This document shows positions 1 to 6,277 of a DNA stretch of 64,000 nucleotides, piece by piece (position 1 is the stretch's first letter; every line of letters begins with the position of its first letter). A program made the position numbers and the translations under genes. The notes beneath the pieces were generated by a model, which saw nothing but the letters and a program-made list of their open reading frames with translations, did not search any database and had not been told where the DNA came from. Origin of the DNA: Amycolatopsis coloradensis (lineage in GTDB: Bacteria; Actinomycetota; Actinomycetes; Mycobacteriales; Pseudonocardiaceae); assembly GCF_001953865.1 (NCBI RefSeq), contig NZ_MQUQ01000002.1:52047-116046 (forward strand). Direction: 5' to 3'.

Positions 1-226
1 CGACGATGGCGTCCACGTCGCCGGTCAGCGCCAGTTCCCGGTAGACGACTCGCCCGGTGGTGAGGAGATCCAGGTATTCGGCCTTCGTCCACACGGTGCC
101 GGTCGGGTTGCACAACCGGTACTCCGCGGCATGCAAGCGGTCGTAGGTGCCGCGATCCACGTCGAGGAGACAGTGGATCCGATCCTGTTCGGCCTTGATC
201 ACTTGGCCTGCCACATCGTCGGTCAT
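1..226 (-). CDS. NTF2-like (SnoaL/DUF4440) protein, 3' part cut by window edge
   Basis: The first 75 residues of a small protein are present and the rest lies outside the window. The visible part (MTDDVAGQVIKAEQDRIHCL at the N-terminus, then HAAEYRLCNPTGTVWTKAEY) has the helix-then-strand layout and the NPTG-W-KAEYL signature of the DUF4440/SnoaL-like branch of the NTF2 fold. These proteins usually form small cone-shaped ligand-binding or isomerase domains. The ATG at 226 has a good Shine-Dalgarno sequence, AGGAG with 5 nt spacing. Function cannot be given beyond the fold, and substrate is unknown. Confidence 0.7.
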   Translation of the reverse strand, partial: MTDDVAGQVIKAEQDRIHCLLDVDRGTYDRLHAAEYRLCNPTGTVWTKAEYLDLLTTGRVVYRELALTGDVDAIV

Positions 227-499
227 ACCCGCTCCTGTTCACTCGTTCGGTTCTGGTCGGCGACACGTGCGCCTACAACCAGGCCAGAAGGCCACACGGT
301 ATCGAGGGACCAGGAGTACGTCACGGCTCGCTGCGGCTCCCGGGCCAACCGTGAGTCTCTCCGTCGTCGGGTGTTCGGTGCGACCCAAGATCACCAGCCC
401 CAAAGCCAAGGGCTTACGTGCCTCGGCGACCGCGGTCGGGTCCGCGGCCCGTGAACACTTACGCCTTCTGCCCAGGCGCCGTCGCCAGCGACACCCGGC
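227..499. other. Intergenic stretch, possibly decayed coding sequence
   Basis: There is no convincing gene here. On the minus strand a frame of roughly 70 codons stays open and reads ALGLVILGRTEHPTTERL and so on, but it has no usable start and a weaker GC third-position bias (about 70% by eye) than neighbouring genes. It may be a relic of a lost gene or chance. I see no strong hairpin. Confidence 0.3.
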
Positions 500-1021
500 C
501 TACCGTGGCTCCACCGGAACTTCATCCACCTCGGGCAGGCACAACTGCACCCAAGCGACATCCCGCCAAGCCCCGTGCTTGTACCCGATCCGCCGATAGG
601 TCCCCACCGGCTCGAATCCCATCGCCGCGTGCAGCCCGGCGCTCGCGTCGTTCGGCAGCACCATTCCCGCGCAGAAGTTCCGGATTCCGCGGGACGCCAG
701 CCTGTCCAGCAGCGCCTGATAGAGCGCGCGACCGCCGCCCGTCCGCCGTCGGCCCAGCTCCACGTAGATACTGACCTCGCACGACCAGCGATAGGAAGGA
801 CGCCCGCTGAAGGGGCCTCCGTAGGCGTAGCCGGCGACGCGGCCTTCGTCGTCTTCGAGTACGAGCCACGCGTGCGATCGCTGCGCCTTGGCGATGCGCT
901 CGGCCATCTCGTCCGGTTTGGGCGGCTCGGTCTCGAATGAGATCACCGTGTCGGTGACGTACGGCGCGTAGATCTCCACGCACGCCGCCGCGTCGTCTTC
1001 CGTCGCTTCCCTGATCACCAT
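500..1021 (-). CDS. GNAT N-acetyltransferase, phosphinothricin acetyltransferase-like
   Basis: The 173-residue protein is full length for the Pat/Bar family of GNAT enzymes, which acetylate phosphinothricin, methionine sulfoximine or related small amines using acetyl-CoA. Family features are visible in order: the N-terminal MVIREATEDDAAACVEIYAP, the acetyl-CoA loop around GRRRTGGGRALYQALL, the LPNDASAGLHAAMGFEPVG segment, and the C-terminal GYKHGAWRDVAWVQ block typical of Pat. The ATG at 1021 is chosen because TACTAT lies exactly 7 nt upstream (1029-1034), giving a probable leaderless start. The divergent XRE-cupin gene is only 40 bp away. Real substrate is not known; detoxification or amino-acid N-acetylation are both possible. 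Confidence 0.85.
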   Translation of the reverse strand: MVIREATEDDAAACVEIYAPYVTDTVISFETEPPKPDEMAERIAKAQRSHAWLVLEDDEGRVAGYAYGGPFSGRPSYRWSCEVSIYVELGRRRTGGGRALYQALLDRLASRGIRNFCAGMVLPNDASAGLHAAMGFEPVGTYRRIGYKHGAWRDVAWVQLCLPEVDEVPVEPR

Positions 1022-1061
1022 GGCAATCATAGTAACCAAGATTGCCACTATAGTGGACAGC
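1022..1061. promoter_or_regulatory. 40-bp divergent region with two face-to-face leaderless promoters and palindromes
   Basis: The plus-strand -10 TATAGT (1049-1054) lies 7 nt before the ATG at 1062. The minus-strand -10 TACTAT (1029-1034) lies 7 nt before the ATG at 1021. Only 14 bp separate the two boxes, so polymerases could hardly occupy both at once. A perfect 12-bp palindrome CCACTATAGTGG (1045-1056) covers one -10, and GGCAAT/ATTGCC arms (1022-1027, 1041-1046) flank the other. These are likely operators for the XRE protein encoded alongside. Confidence 0.65.
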
Positions 1062-1625
1062 ATGCCGGATCCCTTGTCCGCGTCGCTCGCCGCGACGCTC
1101 CAGTCCGCGAGACTCGACCAGAACCTCTCGGCCAGCGCTCTCGCCGAGCTGTCCGGTGTGTCCAGGGCGATGATCGGCAAGATCGAACGCGGCGAGGCGC
1201 AGCCGACGGCCGTCCTGCTCAGCAGGCTTTCGGCCGCCCTCGGGATGACGTTGTCCGAGCTGGTGGCGCGCGCCGAACACGGTGACCGGCGGCTCGTGCG
1301 CGTGGCCGACCAGCCGACGTGGACCGACCCGGACACGGGGTACGTGCGCCGCGCCGTCTCCCCGTCGCTCGGCGGGCCGTTGGAACTTGTCGAGGTCGTG
1401 CTGCCCGCGGGCGCCGAGGTTTCCTTCCCCGCCCACACCTACGCGCTGACGCACCACCAGATCTGGGTACTGGACGGCCATCTGCGGTTCCGCGAGGGCG
1501 ACGTCGAGCACGAACTCGGCGCGGGCGACTGCCTCCAGCTCGGCACGCCGCAGCCGTGCGCCTACGTCAACCCGACCGACGAGCCGGTCCGATATCTGGT
1601 CGCCCTCGCCCGGCGTCACGCCTGA
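1062..1625 (+). CDS. XRE-family regulator with C-terminal cupin domain
   Basis: The protein of 187 residues has an N-terminal helix-turn-helix of the Cro/C1 type (about residues 10-65, with LSGVSRAMIGKIERGEAQPT as the recognition region) and a C-terminal cupin barrel (about 110-185, with HTYALTHHQIWVLDGHLRF and GDCLQLGTPQPCAYVNP). Such proteins are cytoplasmic repressors whose cupin half senses a small ligand. The divergent GNAT gene and the palindromes in the 40-bp gap suggest it regulates both genes. The ATG at 1062 is preferred over an upstream in-frame start at 1020 because the latter would lie inside the promoter, and TATAGT sits 7 nt before 1062. The ligand is unknown. Confidence 0.85.
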   Translation: MPDPLSASLAATLQSARLDQNLSASALAELSGVSRAMIGKIERGEAQPTAVLLSRLSAALGMTLSELVARAEHGDRRLVRVADQPTWTDPDTGYVRRAVSPSLGGPLELVEVVLPAGAEVSFPAHTYALTHHQIWVLDGHLRFREGDVEHELGAGDCLQLGTPQPCAYVNPTDEPVRYLVALARRHA

Positions 1626-1635
1626 TACTGGGGTG

Positions 1636-2241
1636 ATGGATTCCCGTGCCCTCGCGTACGTCGCGGCGAAAGCGCGCGGCGGGCACGAAACCGGACTGCC
1701 GGTGACCCTGCACTTCCATCCTGATCGATCCACAGTGGACGGACGCCCGCTGCTGGCAGTCATGGCCGAGGATGGCTTCTACCGGAGCCAATTCGAAACG
1801 GGAACGAGCAACGGCGGACTGACCGCGTACCCCGGCGGAGATCGCTGGCAGTGGGAAAGCCGGATGTTCGGCGGAGCCTACGACGACGCGTCACCCGCCG
1901 AACGGCCGAAATACGGGGCACTCGACTTCCGGCGCCGCGCGGTCGGTGGAGCACCGAGGTTCGGCTCCGCTCACTTCCGGATGGCGGCGCACACCGTCGA
2001 GCGGACCACCTTCTGCTACCCGGACAGTGTGCTGCAGCCGGCGGATTTCGGCCACGGCACCCGGGTTTCCGCATTGATCGCACTGGCGGATCAGGATGAC
2101 ACGGATCTTCTCGACGACTACATCGAGGCACACGTTCACGGTCCGATCGACCTGAAGACGGACGTCGAAGCCGTCGTACTCGACCCGCAAGCCCTGAAAC
2201 GTGTCTGGCACTACGTCGCGCGCTTCGGGGTACTACCGTGA
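1636..2241 (+). CDS. DUF3626 family protein
   Basis: The 201-residue protein carries the family signature segments: LHFHPDRS near residue 25, FYRSQFETGTSNGGLTAYPG, WESRMFGGAYDDAS, ERPKYGALDF, PRFGSAHFRM and ERTTFCYPDS. The family is widespread in actinobacteria and of unknown function. The sequence has many conserved H, D and E residues but no catalytic assignment is safe. It follows the XRE-cupin gene by 10 bp and overlaps the yjbQ-like gene by 4 bp (GTGA), so translation of the latter is probably coupled. A GTG at 1633 is an alternative start. It looks shorter at the C-terminus than I remember for the family, so it may be trimmed. Confidence 0.7.
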   Translation: MDSRALAYVAAKARGGHETGLPVTLHFHPDRSTVDGRPLLAVMAEDGFYRSQFETGTSNGGLTAYPGGDRWQWESRMFGGAYDDASPAERPKYGALDFRRRAVGGAPRFGSAHFRMAAHTVERTTFCYPDSVLQPADFGHGTRVSALIALADQDDTDLLDDYIEAHVHGPIDLKTDVEAVVLDPQALKRVWHYVARFGVLP

Positions 2242-2657
2242 AGAGCATGTATTCCACGGAGATCGAGGTGCGCACCGGCAGCGTGGCCGTGGTGCACGAC
2301 CTGACCAAGGACGCCGAGACCTTCCTGCGCGACGCGGACGCCGAGGACGGGATCCTGCACGTCTTCGTCCCGCACGCGACGTCCGGGCTGGCGATTCTCG
2401 AAACCGGCGCGGGCAGCGACGAAGACCTGCTCAAAGCACTCGACTACCTGCTCCCCCGCGACGACCGCTGGGAGCACCGGCACGGCAGTCCCGGTCACGG
2501 CCGTGACCACGTCCTGCCCGCGCTGCTGCCCCCGTACGCGACGATCCCGGTACTCGGCGGCGTGATGACGCTGGGCACCTGGCAGTCGGTCTGCCTAGTG
2601 GACACCAACGTGGACAACCCGGTCCGCCGTGTCCGTTTCAGTCTCCTGGAGGGCTGA
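2238..2657 (+). CDS. YjbQ/UPF0047 family protein
   Basis: The 139-residue protein matches the YjbQ (UPF0047) family in length and motifs: HVFVPHATSGLAILE, the histidine cluster HRHGSPGHGRDHVLPALLPP, and the terminal TWQSVCLVDTNVDNPVRRVRF. Some members have been reported to show weak thiamine-phosphate synthase activity, but physiological role is unsettled. The GTG start overlaps the stop of the DUF3626 gene, indicating coupled translation. Its 3' end overlaps the convergent membrane-protein gene by 63 bp, so both genes share sequence in opposite strands and no room is left for a normal intergenic terminator. Confidence 0.85.
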   Translation: MKSMYSTEIEVRTGSVAVVHDLTKDAETFLRDADAEDGILHVFVPHATSGLAILETGAGSDEDLLKALDYLLPRDDRWEHRHGSPGHGRDHVLPALLPPYATIPVLGGVMTLGTWQSVCLVDTNVDNPVRRVRFSLLEG

Positions 2658-3599
2658 CCGGCCCGGCCACAGCGCGAGCAGCAGCCCGGCCGCGAGCAGT
2701 CCGGCGAGCACCCAGACCCCGGTCGTGACGTCCGGGGCGCCGGGCACGCCGTGCAGCAGGCTCCGGAGGCCTTCGGCGGAGAACCGGAACGGCGTCCAAG
2801 ACCACAACACCGCGCGGTATGCGGGGTTCAGCAGCTCCGGCACCTGACCGGCGACGGCGGGCGCGACGAGGTAGAGCGGGCCGAGGATCGCCATCGCGCG
2901 GACGCCGAGCAGCCGCAGCAGACCGGTTTGCAGCGCGGCGAATCCGGTCGAGGCCAGAAAAAGGAAGCCGAGGACGTCCCAGCCGAGTGGGAGCGAGGAG
3001 TCCCACAGTTTCAGAAATCCGGCCAGGACTCCGGTGACCAGCACGCCTGCCGAAACGATCTGTGTGAAACGTGCGGCGACTCCAGCCTCCCTGCCGATCC
3101 GCCGCCCGGCCAGGATCAGCACGGCACCCGCGGCGAGGCAGCCGACCCAGGCCAGGGCGCTCAACGCGAGCGGCGCGACCCGGCCCGCCGCGGTGGCGGG
3201 GTGCAGCGTCTCGATCTTCGGCGTCCCGCCCCGCGTCTGCGCGACACCGGTCAGCACCTGCTGCGCGATCTGCGTACCGGACGGGTTCACCGCGCCGGAG
3301 ACCACGACCGTGGACGGTAGTTCGAGGACGCCGTAGACCTCCTTGTCCGCCAACAGTTTCCGGCCTTCCTCGGGAGAGATCACCCGCCAGGAGACCTGGC
3401 CGCCGCCGTGGGACGCGATCCCGTTCGCGGCCGCTTGGAGCGGTCCCGGCGGCGCGGCCACGGCGACGGGGAGACCGTCGGGCGCGACGGTGGCCTGCGC
3501 GCCGAAGGTGAGAAAGCCGAGTACGACGGCAACGAGCGCACCGGCCGCCGCGGCGAGTAAGGCGAACGCCCCGGCGGGGCGATGGATCGGGGTCGTCAT
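2595..3599 (-). CDS. Multi-pass membrane protein, ABC-2/YhgE-like
   Basis: The 334-residue protein starts with a signal-anchor helix (about residues 9-33), followed by a roughly 100-residue extracytoplasmic domain (VAVAAPPGPLQAAANGIASH to VLTGVAQTRG), then about five further membrane helices. That layout, one helix plus an exposed loop plus a C-terminal helix bundle, resembles YhgE/Pip-like and ABC-2 permease-type proteins. No ATPase partner is adjacent, so a transport role is unproven. The ATG at 3599 is chosen because GGAGG stands 6 nt upstream; an in-frame start at 3623 lacks this. The 3' end overlaps the yjbQ-like gene. Confidence 0.65.
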   Translation of the reverse strand: MTTPIHRPAGAFALLAAAAGALVAVVLGFLTFGAQATVAPDGLPVAVAAPPGPLQAAANGIASHGGGQVSWRVISPEEGRKLLADKEVYGVLELPSTVVVSGAVNPSGTQIAQQVLTGVAQTRGGTPKIETLHPATAAGRVAPLALSALAWVGCLAAGAVLILAGRRIGREAGVAARFTQIVSAGVLVTGVLAGFLKLWDSSLPLGWDVLGFLFLASTGFAALQTGLLRLLGVRAMAILGPLYLVAPAVAGQVPELLNPAYRAVLWSWTPFRFSAEGLRSLLHGVPGAPDVTTGVWVLAGLLAAGLLLALWPGRSALQETETDTADRVVHVGVH

Positions 3600-3665
3600 G
3601 ACCGTCCTCCATTTATTCGTCACTTGTTGAATTAGCTGCCAAGGTAGGCGTCCGCCCAGCAGAAG

Positions 3666-3705
3666 TCAACAGACGTTGAATAGGCTTCCCGTTACCTTCG
3701 ATCAC
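3666..3705 (+). promoter_or_regulatory. Leaderless promoter of HAD gene with TCAAC/GTTGA dyad
   Basis: TACCTT (3693-3698) lies exactly 7 nt before the GTG at 3706. Upstream, TCAAC-AGAC-GTTGA (3666-3679) is a perfect inverted repeat, and a related GTTGAAT occurs near 3626 in front of the divergent membrane-protein gene, so one regulator could act on both. Confidence 0.5.
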
Positions 3706-4413
3706 GTGACTACTCCGCACCGGCTCGTGCTGTGGGACATCGACCAGACCCTCGTGGACCTGCGGGGCGTCGGTGCCGCCTGGTACACGGCCGCGCTCGC
3801 CGAAGTCGCGGGCGTCGAACTGCGGCGACTGCCGAGTTTCGGCGGCCGCACCGAACGCGCCATCAGCGCGGACATCCTGTCCTCGCACGGCGTCGAGCCC
3901 ACCGAGGAGAACGTCCGCGAACTCTGGCTCGCGCTGGTCGCGGTCTCCGAAAGCCACGCCCCGACGTTGTCCGCGAACGGACGGGCGCTCCCGGGCGCCA
4001 AAGACGCGCTGAACGACTTCGCCACGCACGGCGGCATCGTCCAGACGCTGGTCACCGGAAACCTGCCGGAAATCTCCGTGCACAAGCTGACCGCTTTCGA
4101 CCTGCACGAGCACGTCGACTTCGAGATCGGCGGCTACGGCTCGCTCTCGGCGCACCGGCCCGACCTGGTGCCCGCCGCCGTCGGCCACGCTTCGGAGAAG
4201 CACGGCACCGATTTCGCGCCGACGTCGGTCGTCGTCATCGGCGACACCCCGGACGACGTGCGGGCCGCGCTCGACAACGGCGCCGTCGCGGTGGCCGTGG
4301 CGACCGGCCAGTTCAGCGCGGAGGAACTGGCCGACGCGGGCGCCCACACCGTGCTCGGCGACCTCTCCGACCTGGCGGCGGTACGTGCGGCCGTGCTCGG
4401 GGACGCCAACTAA
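3706..4413 (+). CDS. HAD-superfamily hydrolase (phosphatase-like)
   Basis: The protein of 235 residues has the four HAD motifs: motif I LVLWDIDQTLVDL near the N-terminus (nucleophile and acid/base Asp), motif II TLVTGN, a motif III lysine in the SAHRPDLVPAAVGHASEKHG region (weakest), and motif IV VVVIGDTPDDVRAAL. An alpha-helical cap lies between motifs I and II. It therefore probably dephosphorylates a small metabolite in the cytoplasm, as in the phosphoglycolate phosphatase-like branch; the substrate is not predictable. The GTG at 3706 is chosen because it directly precedes motif I at the usual distance and a -10 box is placed for a leaderless transcript. Confidence 0.85.
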   Translation: MTTPHRLVLWDIDQTLVDLRGVGAAWYTAALAEVAGVELRRLPSFGGRTERAISADILSSHGVEPTEENVRELWLALVAVSESHAPTLSANGRALPGAKDALNDFATHGGIVQTLVTGNLPEISVHKLTAFDLHEHVDFEIGGYGSLSAHRPDLVPAAVGHASEKHGTDFAPTSVVVIGDTPDDVRAALDNGAVAVAVATGQFSAEELADAGAHTVLGDLSDLAAVRAAVLGDAN

Positions 4414-4422
4414 GCTCGCTCC

Positions 4423-5343
4423 ATGGCATACCCAGGCGGCAACGGCTGGCCGGAGCAACCGCAGCAGCCCTATCGGCAGCAACCCCCGCAGCAGGAGTAT
4501 CCGCCGCAGAATCCGCCCCGGTATGGCCAGTACCCGCAGGACCCCCAGCAGCAGTACTTCCAGCAGACCTACCAGGGTTTCGCGCCCGAACCGCCGAACA
4601 AGGGCAAGAAGGGCCTTTGGATCGGCCTCGGGGCGCTCGTCGTGGTCATCGCCGTCGGTGCCACGCTTTTCTTCGTCCTGCGTGAAGGCGACGATCCGCG
4701 ACCTCAGGCCGCCCCGCCCGCTTCCGCCGAACCGGCGCCGCCGTCGTCTTCGGCGGCGAAACCGCCGTCCACGAGCAGTGGAGCCCCCAAGGACAACAAA
4801 GTCCCCTCGACGACGCCCGGCTGGCAGGGGATCCTGTCAACCAAGGACAAAGCGGCCTACGACCTGCCCGCGACCGGCTGGGAGACCAAGCCGGGTCAGA
4901 TCGTCGGCTACAACGAGGGCGAGTTCAAGATGGTCATCCACGAGGCGTCGACGTACAAACTCGGCGCCTGCCCGGATGCCCGTGGCTCGAACCGCGGTGT
5001 CGTCGGCTTCGCCACCGCGGACCAGATTCCGGTCGAGAACGCCGCCAGGGGCGCCGTCCGGCTCTGGATCCAGTCCGCGACCGGCAGGTCCGACGTCCCG
5101 CTGCCCGAGATCACGCAGGTCCCGATCGCGAGCGGCTCGATCCAGGGGGTCAGTTCGACCGGGACGTTCACCCCGGCCGAGACCGAGGACTGCCGGGCAC
5201 CGAGCGTGAAGGTCACCTCGGCCGCGTTCAAGTCCGGCGACCAGACCATCTGCTTCGTCATGGCCTTCGACCAGGGCACGCCCGACGCGTTGCCCGAGGC
5301 GGACGCCCAAAAGATCCTCGCGAGTTTGAGGCCGCGGCCATGA
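4423..5343 (+). CDS. Single-pass extracellular protein, paralogue A of a three-gene family
   Basis: The 306-residue protein has a Gln/Pro/Tyr-rich cytoplasmic N-terminus (about 1-60), one membrane helix (about 64-87), a Pro/Ser-rich linker, and an exposed C-terminal domain (about 125-306). The exposed domain begins STTPGWQGILSTKDKAAYDL and carries two cysteines (GACPDA and EDCRAPS) that could form a disulfide. The same plan recurs in the genes at 5340-6206 and 8404-9345. The function is unknown; sensor or cell-wall-associated protein is possible. TAAGCT, whose TAA is the stop codon of the HAD gene, lies 6 nt before the ATG, so it may have its own leaderless promoter. It overlaps the next gene by 4 bp. 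Confidence 0.75.
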   Translation: MAYPGGNGWPEQPQQPYRQQPPQQEYPPQNPPRYGQYPQDPQQQYFQQTYQGFAPEPPNKGKKGLWIGLGALVVVIAVGATLFFVLREGDDPRPQAAPPASAEPAPPSSSAAKPPSTSSGAPKDNKVPSTTPGWQGILSTKDKAAYDLPATGWETKPGQIVGYNEGEFKMVIHEASTYKLGACPDARGSNRGVVGFATADQIPVENAARGAVRLWIQSATGRSDVPLPEITQVPIASGSIQGVSSTGTFTPAETEDCRAPSVKVTSAAFKSGDQTICFVMAFDQGTPDALPEADAQKILASLRPRP

Positions 5344-6206
5344 CCGGCCCCGGTGGGCGCCCTGACGAACCGCGACTGTGGTTCGTCGATCCGCTCACCG
5401 GGCAGCCGCTGGAAACCAAAACCGAAACCGAACGGACAGGGCCGCTTCCGCCGGTTCGGGACGCGGTCCCGCCGCGCCGTCGCCCTCGCCTCCTGCCCGC
5501 GCTGGGTGTCGTCGGGCTGGCCATCGTCCTCGCGGTCGGCACGACGGCCACCTACCAGGCCACGGTCCCGGCGCCGTCCGCCGAGGACCTCGTCCTTCCC
5601 GATCCGGTGCTGCCCACCCGGATCAAACCGGTGATCGCGGGCTGGCAAACGGTGCTGTCCGACGATCACCCGCTCGTTTTCGACGTCCCGCCGGACTGGA
5701 AGATCGAAGAACCCGACGTCGCCATCGGATTCGAGACACCGGCAGGCGAACTCGTCACCTTGCAGGGCGTCGCCCGGTTCCGCCGCGACTTCTGCCCGGG
5801 CTCCGAACTTTCGGCGCGGGCGATGGCGGGGATCACCACCATCGACGAGGGCGAGGTCGGCGGCATCGCCCAGGCCGCGGAGGAAACGACTCTGCGGTGG
5901 GCCGAAGCCGCATACGGCTCGCTCGGCGACGGGCAAGGCCCGAAGACCGAACTCGGCACGTCCGGGCCGGTGACCGTCCTCGAAGGCGCCATGATCGCCA
6001 CCGCCGTGACCACCACCGTCCTTCCCACCGCGAACGGACGATGCCCGGCGCCGTCGGTCGCGGTCACCGCGATCGCCCTCCCCTTGCGCGCCCTGCCCGG
6101 CTCCGGCCGCTACCACGTCCTTTTGGTACTGGCGGACCAGGAGATCCCCGGTGCGGTAGCCAGGGACATCGTCCTCAAGATGGGTGAGAGCATCCGTCGG
6201 GAGTAG
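5340..6206 (+). CDS. Single-pass extracellular protein, paralogue B
   Basis: The 288-residue protein has a short cytoplasmic part, one membrane helix (about 50-72) and an exposed domain. It aligns with its neighbour at 4423: GWQTVLSDDHPLVFDVPPDW corresponds to GWQGILSTKDKAAYDLPATGW, and the two cysteines recur as DFCPGSE and GRCPAPSV. The ATGA overlap with the upstream gene shows a coupled operon. A tandem duplication followed by divergence is the simplest origin. No catalytic motif is visible. The lipid-modifying gene at 6278 follows 71 bp downstream with its own promoter. Confidence 0.75.
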   Translation: MTGPGGRPDEPRLWFVDPLTGQPLETKTETERTGPLPPVRDAVPPRRRPRLLPALGVVGLAIVLAVGTTATYQATVPAPSAEDLVLPDPVLPTRIKPVIAGWQTVLSDDHPLVFDVPPDWKIEEPDVAIGFETPAGELVTLQGVARFRRDFCPGSELSARAMAGITTIDEGEVGGIAQAAEETTLRWAEAAYGSLGDGQGPKTELGTSGPVTVLEGAMIATAVTTTVLPTANGRCPAPSVAVTAIALPLRALPGSGRYHVLLVLADQEIPGAVARDIVLKMGESIRRE

Positions 6207-6264
6207 CACTCCCCTAAGGGAAATATGGGTCCCGTGCCGGATGTGTCCGACCGGCTCCGCCGCC

Positions 6265-6277
6265 TACCTTGATTCCC
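6265..6277 (+). promoter_or_regulatory. -10 box and leaderless start of the lysyltransferase gene
   Basis: TACCTT (6265-6270) is followed by 7 nt and the ATG at 6278. The same hexamer and spacing precede the GTG at 3706. No Shine-Dalgarno sequence is present. Confidence 0.55.
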
